Part shown: in pieces, positions 48,961-60,180 of the stretch
Position numbering within the stretch: position 1 is the first letter of the stretch
Layout of the letters: the number at the start of each line of letters is the position of its first letter
From: Alopecurus myosuroides
Taxonomy: Eukaryota; Streptophyta; Magnoliopsida; Poales; Poaceae
DNA: 64,000 nt
Assembly: GCA_028641055.1 (NCBI GenBank)
Contig: CM054060.1
Coordinates: forward strand, 159,590,322-159,654,321
Reading direction: 5' to 3'
Made by a program: the position numbers and the translations under genes
The notes under the pieces: generated by a model
Database searches by the model: none
Told to the model about the DNA's origin: nothing
What the model saw: the letters and a program-made list of their open reading frames with translations, nothing else

Positions 48961-51900
48961 TGTAACATCCCTGATTTTTGGAAAACTCAAAAGTCACAAA
49001 AATTTGAAACTTTTGATTTTCATGACAATACAAGTCACCAAAAACAAATAAAACTCAAACAAAAATGAAATATGAGGTCCTATACCAAGTTTATTGGAAT
49101 TAGAAATCCAATTATGCCTTGTTCCTTAAACTCTAAAACCTTTTTCAAAAATAAATTTATTATTATATAAAGGGAATATCTTTTTATTAACAAACCTTTA
49201 CCAAAAATGTTTACAACTCCAATATTAATCTGAAGATATTTTATGGCATCAAAAATCAAAGATTTATAACCCTTAATAAAGTCCTAAGCCTCAAAAATGT
49301 TTGATGAGAATAAAATGTTTTAATAATAACTTTTAGTTGTTATTCCAAGTTTTAAACATGGAGGGGTGAAAATGAAATGCATTGCTTTGAAAATAACATA
49401 ACAAAAGGTTTTGAAAACAATATTATGACTTGTGGTTTTATTCTAAATTTTATTGATCAACAATAATAATTAATTGATATAAACTAATAAAATAACATTA
49501 AGTTACTATTAATAAATCCTTCATATCCTAAAATTATTAATTATGAAAATGGTTTGAAAATGACTTCCAAAAATATTATTTGAAATGTTTAATGCCTCTA
49601 AAAATTTATTTAATCAAAAACCCCATTTTACTATTTTCTATTTTAAAATGGTATTAAGTACTATTAGTGAATTAATTATATTTTCAAAACATAAAAGAGA
49701 TTAAAACTCTTTGAAATGGTTTTGGAAAATAGTATTTGATCTTTATAAAGCCACTGAAATTATATTTGACTAATAATTGTATTTTATAATTTTCTAAATT
49801 GAAAATCACATTAAGCTCTATTAAGGAATTATTTCAATTTTCAAAAATTCAAAAATAAAAATATTTTGAAAGTTTACAAAAATGGTACTGTTAAAAAGTA
49901 TTTGAAATAATATGATTTTAGAAATTTGTTTCATGTTAATTGGATTTATAAAACAGAAGTTATTACAGAAATAGAAAAAAACAGGAATAAAAGAAAAATG
50001 ACGTCATTGATGACGTCATCGTCGTCTTCAACTCATAGAAACGGAAATGGCCGTTTCGGCCATGAATTTTCGCCGAGTTATTTCTCGCGATTAAGGCCTT
50101 TAAACTCTCACCTCCCCGGTGTCCCTTAAATCCCGTTACCCCCTCTTCAAAACCCCTCTCCCGTCTCTCCGCATCGCGCCTCCACGAGGAAGAAATTGCT
50201 CGCCGGAGTTGGAGACTGCCGCCGGCCGTTTTTGAGCATCCCGACCACCGTAGCTGCTCTCCGCCGCCCCTATTGGTCCCTCTCTATTTCCCTTGCTCGT
50301 GAGCATCTCTCTGATGCCTTTCTCGGTTCGTTTTGTCGCAGGAAACGCCGCGCCAAGCACGCGAAGGTCGCCGGAGCAGATCCCGGCTCCGTCGGCATCG
50401 CATCGCCGTTCCAGGAAGCGTGTGTCGTCGCTGTGGCCTCCGAAACGCTCGCCTTGCATCTCCGCGCCTCTCCGTGCCCTCTAGAAGCCCGGAGGAGCCC
50501 TGGATCTCACTGTCGTCGGTTTTCCCGAGCACTGCGCCGCCGCGAGGCCATCTCCGGCCACTTCTCCGGCCACCCGAGGTAACCCTAGCCCCCGATCTAT
50601 CCGTGGCCGTTAGATCTAGATCTAGGGGCCCTGTTTAAATCATTTAATCGAACCGGTATCAGCCAATAGGAAACGGCCACGTCAGCGCAACCTTATCCGC
50701 AGGAAAAATCGATTTTCTCCCGGAATAAAATTAAATGGCAGATTTGCAGAAAAGCCCCTACAACTTCAAATCATCATATCTTTTCAACCACTTAGCCAAA
50801 TTTAGCAATCTTGGACTTTTTGAAAAGCCCTTGACATCTAGAAACTTTTGGCACTGGCCAAATTCAAATTTGACAAACTTAAATTTGTTCAAATTCAAAT
50901 ATGCTTGTTTGATGAAATTTGGCATAATTCAAATTCTACAAATCCAAAAATTGTAAATAAAATATATTTGGAAACCTTAGGATGTGTACTTTCATATCCT
51001 CTATCCCAAAATAATATTTGAACAAATTTAAATTGAATTTAGGATTAAGTTGTCTATTTTAGTATTTTTGACATAGTTTAATTTCTATAAATATTTTCAA
51101 TATAGTTCCTTTGGCAAAATTGCTCCATTTGGTAACCTTGAACCATAGACATTATTCCCAACCATCTTGGACACCCTTGGACCATGGCCATGATTATTTG
51201 AACAAAAACCCAACATAGTGATACATCCATTTTCACCATGACTTAGGAATTGTTTTCAATTGTTATTATTTGATGTTATGTCCATTTGGAGCCAAGCCAT
51301 GTCCTTAGAATGTGCCAATCACATATAGTACCAAGTAGTGAACTTTGGTTTTCTATCTTCTCCACTTCCCCATGCTTGCTTCAAGATTTCACCAAGTTGG
51401 GATTTGTGAGAACCATGAAGTGCAAAGGAGGACTTAACCATCTAGAGATTTTTCAACATGAAGATAGAAGACCAATGAAGGAACTTAGCAAATAAAACAA
51501 GCTTCAGAAGCAATCTCCAAGAAGTGGAAGCACTTAGAAGACTAAAACCCTTTCTCTCTAAGTCTTTTCCTTCCCTTTTCTATTCTTCTCCTTTCAACCT
51601 GGTGGCAACATGAAGAGCTACAAGGAAGATCAACGAAGAAGTTTTGAAGAGAAGACTTAGACTCCACAACAACTAGAAGCAACTCAAGAAGTACAAGTGT
51701 GAAGAAATTCAGTAGAAAACATCTCCCTCTCTCTTTCTATCTTTCTTCTTATTTTTCTTTCCAAATTGACTTAGTGGTATATGTGCCCATCCCATACCCA
51801 AACCAATTAGTGAAGTGAAAACCATGAAGACTATCAAGACCAAGAGAAGCACCACACCAAGGAAGGAAACAACTTAGATGGCATGATGATGATCTTCAAG

Positions 51901-53754
51901 AAGGCAATCACATGAGGACTAGAAGCAATCCACCCAAGTTGAAGAGTAACAAGTTATTTTTTTGTCCAACCATTGACCCAAATGGAAAACCCAAGACTTA
52001 GTAATATTTTTCTCTTTGATGATGAAGTTAGTAGACCTACCCTAACCACAATGGAAAATACTAACATAGTCACTCAAATATTTTTGAAGGTGAATATGAC
52101 CAAGTGTTTGCAATGTATTACTTTAGTTGAAGAAGTAATATGTCTATTCTTAGTGAACTCTTGGAACTTCCTCGACAAGTATGGTTATAATAAAGTTATA
52201 TCACATCAAAACTCAACCTAGTCCTTCCCAAGTAAACAATTGGAATTTCCTTAACAAGAATGAGACCACTAGAGAATGAATCTTTCAACTCAAACCTAGA
52301 CCTTGTCCTAACCAACTTGGTTAAGCCCCTTTTGATATGTTAGTTGCTATGTATGTTTTCTACACTTGTATGTTTGTTTGCTAGGATGCTTGTTTATTTT
52401 GTTATTGGGTTTTCAATGAATAGATTGTACGGAGAGCAACGATCTTTTGTGAAGAGAGTGTGATATCTTCACCAACTTCAACAAGGCAAGTAACACATCA
52501 TCAACTACCCATTATTTTATATATGCATTAGTTGATTTTGAGTAGTATGCATGATAGGAAATTTTAATAAGTTATATTATGCTATGCTATATCCTAGTAG
52601 TGTGTATCCATCCTTATACCTTGTTATTTTGATGCCTTGGTACTTTTAGATGCTTTGCCATGCTACACAATTTGTTTTTACTAGATGTTGAGGAAAAACT
52701 CTAAGTATAACCAATGAATGAACCACCTGGGTGGAAGTGGTAAGACTGGTTTATGTTGAGTGTTGCCTCAGGGCCCTTGTCTAAGGGTTATTCCACTTGA
52801 GGTTGTCACTTGAGGATGGCCACCCAGGAACAAAGAGATTACTATGTCCTTCTAAGTTTAGTAGCTTCCCGTGCAGCCTTTAGTCATATGGGCTCTGTCT
52901 TGATCAACTAAGTTGAATGAACTCACTAGGCTTGCCAGCAGATGTAGCATAATTATAGGTGGCACGGGTAAGCCAAACGGTGGTGGAATTTCTTATGAAA
53001 GATCTCGTCTCAATCTTCTCCTTTCCTTAATGCACTCAGGGTGTATAGGATGTTTGGGATGATTTGAGTCTGAAGGTGAAAGTGCACAAACTCTGCAGAG
53101 TCAACAAACTAAGATCTTAGCCGTGTCCCCGGTTATGGACAACTATGAGCAGCTGGACAAGGAACGACGGAAGAATCTCATCATCAATTTCAATAAGTAA
53201 AATTTGACCAAGTGAACAGTATTGTGGTGCTTGGATCTTAATCCAATGTTGCCACCCTTTTGAAAAGAAAAGTTTGTTTTACAAAAGTGATAGGAGAAAA
53301 CTGGCTTTATGCAAAACTTAGCCAAAACTCCACTCAGCCAAAATAAGCATGTAGTATTAGTCTTGCCATTTATATCCACCATAGTGTTACTTGCCAATAC
53401 ATTAAATTGTATTGACTCCCTTGTGGCTGCATATTCCATATTGCAGATATTTCTGAAGACGAGTGAGGATTTCGTTTAGGATCTCGAGACTATCGCCAAC
53501 ATGTTTTGCCTGTGGCACATGAAGAAGATGGGCTCAATGTTGTACTATGTTTTCTGCTGTATTTCTTTGTTTTCTGCTAGTCTTCTAAGACTATGCAAGT
53601 TGTAATGCTATTTTGTAAACACTGGATCATGCGATGTAATAGAATTTGATGCATTTGCATGATATTTCATTTTGTACTGTGGTGCTAGCAATTGATCCAG
53701 GGACTAGCACAATAACACAGGTATTCCATCTTTATTAAAAGTTGGGATGCTACA
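48961..53754 (+). repeat. E6 5' LTR
   Basis: Starts TGTAACATCCCTG and ends TGGGATGCTACA. An AT-rich first kilobase is followed by a TGACGTCA pair, a GC-rich block (about 50020-50640) ending in a donor-like GAGGTAAC at about 50575, then AT-rich and purine-rich sequence. Its first 1.87 kb matches 56083-57944. Frames in the GC block are not supported as genes. Confidence 0.9.
49999..50018. promoter_or_regulatory. Paired TGACGTCA motifs in E6 LTR
   Basis: Two palindromes, 12 bp centre to centre, lie at the start of the GC-rich block. They are conserved in the right LTR at 57121-57140. Candidate bZIP binding sites. Confidence 0.45.
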
Positions 53755-53757
53755 AAA

Positions 53758-53769
53758 TGGTATCAGAGC
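53758..53769 (+). other. E6 primer binding site (initiator tRNA-Met type)
   Basis: TGGTATCAGAGC lies three bases after the LTR end. Confidence 0.92.
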
Positions 53770-53938
53770 ATTGTGTTGCCTGTAGGATTCGAGACCCTAG
53801 GTTTGGATTAGAATAGGAAAATCCATAGGAATAAAATTTTACTATCTTACAACTACTCCTCAAAGAAATCTTTTATAACTTCATTTCTCCTCGTACTCCT
53901 TTCCATGATACATTTATAATGTCTACTCTTATCTCTAG

Positions 53939-54382
53939 ATGACCAGCATCATTGAATCACTCAAGAAAGGACCAATGATGACCATGACCCTGGAGTGTGA
54001 CACTGATTTTCCAAGAGCATTGAAAGATCTCATGTTAATCATGGGATTTGAAGGACCAGCAGTCTACTGGGGTTTTCCCTACATAGATGAGGAGGATGGT
54101 TTCGAATATTGGTGGGTGCAGATTCATCTGTACAGAAACAAGGAGTACGACCACAAGATGGGAGGAGATTGCATGTTCACCAACAGGATAATGCATTTTT
54201 CATTCCTCGATTCAGCAAGAAGTGCTGCATGGAGTGCTATTAAATAACTTACAGAGAGACTCAAGTGGAGACTTTACAACACTAAGAAGAGTCTCAAGGA
54301 AGCCGAAGAAGAGATCAACACTCTTGAAAAAGACATTACAATGTACAAGAACGTGGAGATCATCGTGAAGACTGAGAATTGA
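53939..54382 (+). pseudogene. E6 extra ORF, same layout as the E4 extra ORF, one internal stop
   Basis: The ATG at 53939 opens 102 codons to a TAA at 54245-54247. The same frame continues with coherent coding to a TGA at 54380-54382. The first part runs FPRALKDLMLIMGFEGPAVY, YWWVQIHLYRNKEY, TNRIMHFSFLDSARSAAW: helix, strands and helix in the order seen in the E4 ORF at 32562-33452. The part after the stop (LKWRLYNTKKSLKEAEEEIN) is a strong coiled-coil candidate; the E4 protein also has one after its folded part. Position between primer site and gag is the same. Similarity is in pattern more than identity. Function unknown; a dsRNA-binding-like fold is an inference. Confidence 0.6.
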
Positions 54383-54682
54383 AGACCTCTCATGAGGAAT
54401 AAAGCAAGAAAGTTGTTACCCTGCCTTGTATAGTAGACCACCATGATATGTAACAAAGTTGTGAGACACGAAACATGATTAGAGTATTGATCATACTAAT
54501 GAGTGTGGTATGACAATACTAGATGTTTTCCTAAAAACTATGTTGTTTGGTGTGATGAATGTGTTGCTATATGTTTGTTATGTGTTGTTTGTATGATGAG
54601 TTTCCTTGATCTGCTGTGTTTGGATAGGAACCTTCTTAGATCCTTTCTAACCTCTACTCATCTTCCCTAAATCTCAAAACAG

Positions 54683-55615
54683 ATGCCTAGCCAGAATGTC
54701 AAGAACCCTGAGAACTCAATAGCAATGCAGATGCTACTGGAAGCTCAAACTCAGCTGATACAACTGATGACCCAGAACCAAGCAAGCAACCCCAATATGG
54801 AGTTAACACCAGGAATGCAACAAGTGTTAGATACCCAATCCCAGATAGTGCACATGATGTCCCAAACCATGACCAATAGTGGAAACCATCAACCCTTGGT
54901 AGCTAGAGATAACCAGGAGACAGAAGAAGAAATGTTTTCAACACTCAAGGCCTGCAAATCTTGTGGAGAGATAGGACACTATTCCAAAGATTGTGGTGAT
55001 GAGTGGCCCCATGGTGATGCAAACAACTCAACTGAAAGATACTTCACTCAAGTTACCTGCTTTCTGTGTGAAGGAACAACACATGTTCCAACACAATGTC
55101 CACTTTACCCCATGGTACAACAAGTTGGACAACAAGCCAAAATGGAAATGCTTAGTGCAATCCAAGAGAACTTAGGAAAACCAGAAGTGAAGGGAAAACG
55201 CAAACTGGATACTTTTCAGATGGACCATGTCAAGATGGATACTGGAGCCAAGACTACACCACATCCATATTCATCCAAACACTCCACCAAGAATTGCTAT
55301 TCTTGTGAAGAAGATGGACATTTATCTAGAAATTGTCCCAACAAGAAACCCAGACCTTCAACCAACATAGTTGAGTATACTGGACAACAGTATGAAGATA
55401 TGATGGCCAAGATCATACCAATCAAAGGGGAAAGAGACATGTCTATGGTATTTTGCCATCGCTGAAGAGAGACTGGACACTTCACAGATGATTGCCTTAA
55501 AGAGAAGAACCTCAGCCATATACAGTGTTATAAGTGCAGAAACATGGGGCATTATTCAAGCAAATGCCCACAAAGGAAGAACATGCCACCAAAACCCAAA
55601 GTTAGGATAGTTTGA
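54683..55615 (+). pseudogene. E6 five-zinc-knuckle protein without capsid, one internal stop
   Basis: The ATG at 54683 starts a Met/Gln-rich region (AMQMLLEAQTQLIQLMTQNQ). CCHC knuckles follow: CKSCGEIGHYSKDC, CFLCEGTTHVPTQC and CYSCEEDGHLSRNC. A fourth has a TGA at 55463-55465 exactly where its second Cys would be. A fifth, CYKCRNMGHYSSKC, lies in the same frame before the final TGA at 55613-55615. Plant Gag proteins normally have one knuckle after a capsid domain; here no capsid motif is visible. The architecture resembles cellular multi-knuckle RNA-binding proteins of the CNBP type. A nucleocapsid-like RNA-binding role is likely; self-assembly is not. The internal stop truncates the product to 260 residues with three knuckles. 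Confidence 0.8.
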
Positions 55616-56047
55616 GAAGCATGAAGTTATAAGGAGGCCAATACTTCAAGAAGACATGATGAGCATCGAGAAGTATCATTTCAAGAATGAGACTTATGCA
55701 AAGTTTTACTTTAGAAACAAATGTTTCCTTAAGAAACTTCCAATGTAATAAAATACAATGAATGTCTGAGAAATGTGTTCCCATTATAATGAGATGATGT
55801 TGTGAAATCCTCTCAACTTCATCTTTTGATTGACCCAAAGAGTGACCCCTCAGTGTCAAAGGTAGTACAACATACCTATGTTGATATACACCTCTACCAC
55901 AAAGGAAAGTTCTACTCAAGCCAATCTCAAATCAATCTACACTCTAATCTAATGAAAATAGACTACCCACAAAAGTTCCTTTTAAGGGTGGTAGCCACCC
56001 AGTGGTTATGGAAACCAGTTACCCAATCTTTCTTTCTAGCCTTCCCA
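55616..56047 (+). other. E6 3' untranslated region
   Basis: No coding seen. The plus strand becomes 'agggtggtag' repeated (around 55986 and 56071) near the 3' LTR. Confidence 0.6.
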
Positions 56048-56064
56048 AATCTCGGGACGAGATT
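56048..56064. other. 17-base inverted repeat beside the E6 polypurine tract
   Basis: AATCTCGGGACGAGATT has the same 7-bp arms as the E2 repeat (11692-11708). It lies 18 bases before the 3' LTR; the purine-rich stretch 56068-56082 follows. Confidence 0.8.
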
Positions 56065-56067
56065 TCT

Positions 56068-56082
56068 TTAAGGGTGGTAGTC
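56068..56082 (+). other. E6 polypurine tract
   Basis: The purine-rich TTAAGGGTGGTAGTC abuts the start of the 3' LTR. It is less pure than in E2 or E4. Confidence 0.6.
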
Positions 56083-57944
56083 TGTAACATCCCTGATTTT
56101 TGGAAAACTCAAAAATCACAAAAATTTGAAACTTTTGATTTTCATGACAATACAAGTCACCAAAAACAAATAAAACTCAAACAAAAATGAAATATGAGGT
56201 CCTATACCAAGTTTATTGGAATTAGAAATCCAATTATGCCTTGTTCCTTAAACTCTAAAACCTTTTTCAAAAATAAATTTATTATTATATAAAGGGAATA
56301 TCTTTTTATTAACAAACCTTTACCAAAAATGTTTACAACTCCAATATTAATCTGAAAATATTTTATGGCATCAAAAATCAAAGATTTATAACCCTTAATA
56401 AAGTCCTAAGCCTCAAAAATATTTGATGAGAATAAAATGTTTTAATAATAACTTTTAGTTGTTATTCCAAGTTTTAAACATGAAGGGGTGAAAATGAAAT
56501 GCATTGCTTTGAAAATAACATAACAAAAGGTTTTGAAAACAATATTATGACTTGTGGTTTTATTCTAAATTTTATTGATCAACAATAATAATTAATTGAT
56601 ATAAACTAATAAAATAACATTAAGTTACTATTAATAAATCCTTCATATCCTAAAATTATTAATTATGAAAATGGTTTGAAAATGACTTCCAAAAATATTA
56701 TTTGAAATGTTTAATGCCTCTAAAAATTTATTTAATCAAAAACCCCATTTTACTATTTTCTATTTTAAAATGGTATTAAGTACTATTAGTGAATTAATTA
56801 TATTTTCAAAACATAAAAGAGATGAAAACTCTTTGAAATGGTTTTGGAAAATAGTATTTGATCTTTATAAAGCCACTGAAATTATATTTGACTAATAATT
56901 GTATTTTATAATTTTCTAAATTAAAAATCACATTAAGCTCTATTAAGGAATTATTTCAATTTTCAGAAATTCAAAAATAAAAATATTTTGAAAGTTTACA
57001 AAAATGGTACTGTTAAAAAGTATTTGAAATAATATGATTTTAGAAATTTGTTTCATGTTAATTGGATTTATAAAACAGAAGTTATTACAGAAATAGAAAA
57101 AAACAGGAATAAAAGAAAAATGACGTCATTGATGACGTCATCATCGTCTTCAACTCATAGAAACGGAAATGGCCGTTTCGGCCATGAATTTTCGCCGAGT
57201 TATTTCTCGCGATTAAGGCCTTTAAATTCTCACCTCCCCGGCGTCCCTTAAAGCCCGTTACCCCCTCTTCAAAACCCCTCTCCCATCTCTCCGCATCGCG
57301 CCTCCACGAGGAAGAAATTGCTCGCCGGAGTTGGAGACTGCCGCCGACCGTTTTTGAGCATCCCGACCACCGTAGCTGCTCTCCGCCGCCCCTATTGGTC
57401 CCTCTATATTTCCCTTGCTCGTGAGCATCTCTCTGGTGCCTTTCTCGGTTCTTTTTGTCGCAGGAAACGCCGCGCCAAGCACGCGAAGGTCGCCGGAGCA
57501 GATCCCGGCTCCGTCGGCATCGCATCGCCGTTCCAGGAAGCGTGCGTCGTCGCTGTGGCCTCCGAAACGCTCGCCGTGCATCTCCGCACCTCTCCGTGCC
57601 CTCTAAAAGCCCGGAGGAGCCCTGGATCACACCGTCGTCGATTTTCCCGAGCACTGCGCCGTCGCGAGGCCATCTCCGACCACCCGAGGTAACCCTAGAC
57701 CCCGATCTATCCGTGGCCGTTAGATCTAGATCTAGGGGCCCTGTTTAAATCATTTAATCGAACCGGTATCAGACAATAGGAAACGGCCACGTCAGCGAAA
57801 CCTTATCCGCAGGAAAATTCGATTTTCTCCCGGAATAAAATTAAATGGCAGATTTGCAGAAAAGCCCCTACAACTTCAAATCATCATATCTTTTCAACCA
57901 CTTAGCCAAATTTAGCAATCTTGGACTTTTTGAAAAGCCCTTGA
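56083..57944 (+). repeat. E6 3' LTR, first 1862 bases
   Basis: Matches 48961-50834 with about 30 substitutions and a 12-base deletion near 57675. It is interrupted by E7 right after CTTGA; the unbroken site is visible in the left LTR at 50830-50834. Confidence 0.92.
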
Positions 57945-58231
57945 TGATGTAGCCTACCGTATTCAACCAAGCACAACATCGACACACCACAAGGTGAACT
58001 CACTCCTATCTCCGTACGTTTCCGGTGACTTGGTGAACGGTGCTCTACCTCATGAAATACCCCTCTACATGCATAGGTGGGATCACCACATGGAGACCCA
58101 AGATGGTTCCCAAGATGCTCAAGAACACATCCAAGAAGGTGCGCATGAAGCTAGGAAGAACGTGGGTGAAGACGGCGTCAAGATCGGAGTTCCGAGGAGG
58201 AAGAACGGAGGGAAAAGGAGGCTCCCGGCCT

Positions 58232-58400
58232 CACCCTGGCCCCAGGCCGGCCTCCTCATCCCACCCTGGCCCCAGGCCGGGCACCAGGCCGGGCACCAGC
58301 CCGAGGGGGCCGGCCTCCCACCCTGGCCCCAGGCCGGGCACCAGGCCGGGCACGAGGCCTCTGCGCCCCACCCTGGCCCCAGGCCGGGTTCCAGGCCGGG
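58232..58400 (+). repeat. GC-rich minisatellite in E7 LTR
   Basis: Four copies of CACCCTGGCCCCAGGCCGG start at 58232, 58262, 58319 and 58369. They are separated by shorter GGGCACCAGGCC units. Spacing is irregular (30, 57 and 50 bases). Confidence 0.85.
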
Positions 58401-58465
58401 GTGGCCCCGAATTGCACGGGAATTGACCGTTTTGGCACCGTTTCGACCCCTGTTTCGACCCCGAC

Positions 58466-58474
58466 TATATAAAG
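58466..58474 (+). promoter_or_regulatory. E7 LTR TATA box
   Basis: TATATAAAG lies just downstream of the GC-rich minisatellite and about 470 bases before the LTR end, a plausible start of genomic RNA. The role is inferred from motif and position. Confidence 0.6.
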
Positions 58475-58937
58475 GACTCCGGTGGCTAGATCTAGGGTTA
58501 GGAATAGTTTTGAGCATTGTTTTCGAGAGTTTGGGGCTTTGCCCTTGTATCCCTCTTTTGAGGTGACTCCTCTTATGAGGCCACTCCTATGTTTATGATG
58601 TTCATCTAGGATTGTATCAAGATCTCTCCAAGGAGCTACTCTCTCACATAGTGATTCTAGTAGCGCTTGCCAACCTTCCCCTTTTGGGCTTCTGTTGGAT
58701 CGGTGGACCGGCCGGTAAGAGAAACGGTTTCAATTAGCGTGTTGTTGACTTGGGTTTGCGATCCCTCGTAGGCTTCACGAGTTATCTTCCCCTTTTGTGT
58801 TTCCACGCGTTTGCCCTCGATTTCCCTCGATTCCCCCTCTCGTGTTCATCGTGTTCATCGCGTTCTTCGTGCGTTCTTCGTTCGTTCTTGTCAATTCGTG
58901 AAGATCGGGCCAACTTAGAGGTCAACACTTCATCATC

Positions 58938-58950
58938 TGGTATCCAGAGC
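58938..58950 (+). other. E7 primer binding site with an extra base
   Basis: TGGTATCCAGAGC begins two bases after the LTR. It equals the initiator tRNA-Met complement TGGTATCAGAGC with one C inserted. Pairing would need a bulge, or another tRNA may be used. Confidence 0.75.
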
Positions 58951-60180
58951 TAGATTGACACGAATCCGACACCCCACCCCCTCCCCTACCACCAATTTTT
59001 CTTCTATCCACCATAAATTCGAAAATTTGACCAAAAATAGCCGAAAGGGATTTCGACCGATCTCTTGATTCGTTGAGTTTTTCGTGGTTTTGTTTCATAG
59101 ATTTGTTGCCAAAAACCATTCCCCATCTTTCTATTCAGCCATTTTTCTCGAATTTGTCCAAAATTTTTCTTGATTTGGGAGAAATTTCGAATTTGAGCAA
59201 AAATTTCAGAAAAATCCTGCTCTTCGATTCTTGGACAGATTTTGTATCTTGTTTTTCTTTGTCGTCGTTGCCCCGATTTGAGTGAGGCAAGTTCCTACGC
59301 GTCTCCATCGACATCGCCTACGCATCTACATCATCGGATCCACACGACATCGACATCCACCGGCCGCAAGTCCGAGATCATCCACCGCATAGGTATAACT
59401 TGCTTCCGCTTGAACTAACCCTTTCCTTTGTGTACCTTACCTACTTGGACTAGTTCTTTTGCACCGCTTGGCATTGCATTGTGGCACCGAGAGTGCGAGT
59501 TTTGCGCTTGTGAGAGACTAGCTACGAGTAGGCATTGGCATTTGGGAATCATCTCCGCATCATCATCCATCAAAAATCAAAAAAAAAAGAGGAGAAAGAG
59601 CAAAAGAAGCAAAAAGAGCCAAAAGAAGCAAAGATCGATGCCAATTGCTATCATTTGTAGGAACGCCTAGCTTCGAGTTGCGAGAGAGAAGAGAGTGACC
59701 GGTTGCCACATTGCGAATCTTGTTGCCTCTACTTAATTGCGGTTCGAGCTAGCGTCCTCCTTGCGTTGGTGTGGCATTGAGCTTAGTCTTTGATAGGTAC
59801 ATTTCGTCTCCGCTCGTCCATTGGCCGCACTAACCCCATTTATCACTTGTTTGTGTGTGTTTTTCGTTTCCACCATAGCATTTTGCTCCACTAGGTTTGG
59901 TTTTCGTGCTAACTTTTCTTTGATTCTTCTCCACGTTTTACAACATACTTTTCTTTTGATTTGTCGTTTTCTCGCCACATTTCTAACCCATTGCCATCCA
60001 CCCATAAGCCGTGTGTGTTTTGGAGCGTGTTTTTGGGATCGTTCGAACTCAAGTCACTTCATTCTTTTTGTTGTCGGTTTCTCTTGGCTTGGTCCACTAG
60101 TTTCCAACATTTGCTAAAAGGTGAGGGTTGAGCTCTTAGGTCCTCACACTCTATATATACACTTGCGCTTGTCACTAACC
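58951..60180 (+). other. E7 leader between primer site and ORF
   Basis: 1.2 kb without a supported gene. It contains an A-rich AAAAAGAG-type stretch at about 59575-59640 and pyrimidine-rich sequence before the ORF. Packaging signals would be expected here; none can be identified by eye. Confidence 0.5.

Larger units (their letters stand above)
48961..57944 (+). mobile_element. E6: non-autonomous Tekay-like element coding only RNA-binding-type proteins
   Basis: The left LTR is 48961-53754 (4794 bp) and the right LTR starts at 56083. E7 interrupts the right LTR at 57945, so its end and the right target duplication lie outside the window; the left flank is GTTTG. LTR ends, Met-type primer and the palindrome beside the polypurine tract match E2 and E4. 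Only 2328 bp lie between the LTRs, with an extra ORF (53939) and a five-knuckle zinc protein (54683) but no capsid, protease, RT or integrase. LTR divergence over the comparable 1.86 kb is about 1.6% by eye. It is inserted in E5. Confidence 0.9.
57945..58935 (+). repeat. E7 5' LTR
   Basis: Bounded by the inverted ends TGATG and CATCA, and followed after two bases by the primer site. It contains a GC-rich minisatellite (58232-58400) and a TATATAAAG box at 58466. Confidence 0.9.

Noticed and set aside
48961..49051. C-terminal 30 codons of the frame starting at 47771
   Set aside because: These are LTR sequence of E6, the same as at 56083 onward, not part of the ATHILA protein.
50136..50638. Several overlapping frames on both strands in the E6 LTR (also 57085-57748)
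   Set aside because: Arg/Pro/Ser-rich shadows in a GC block. Frames differ between the two LTRs because of substitutions and a 12-base deletion.
57945..58935. E7 LTR frame 57994-58566 as a proline/histidine-rich gene
   Set aside because: It lies entirely inside the LTR and is produced by the GC minisatellite; no homology.
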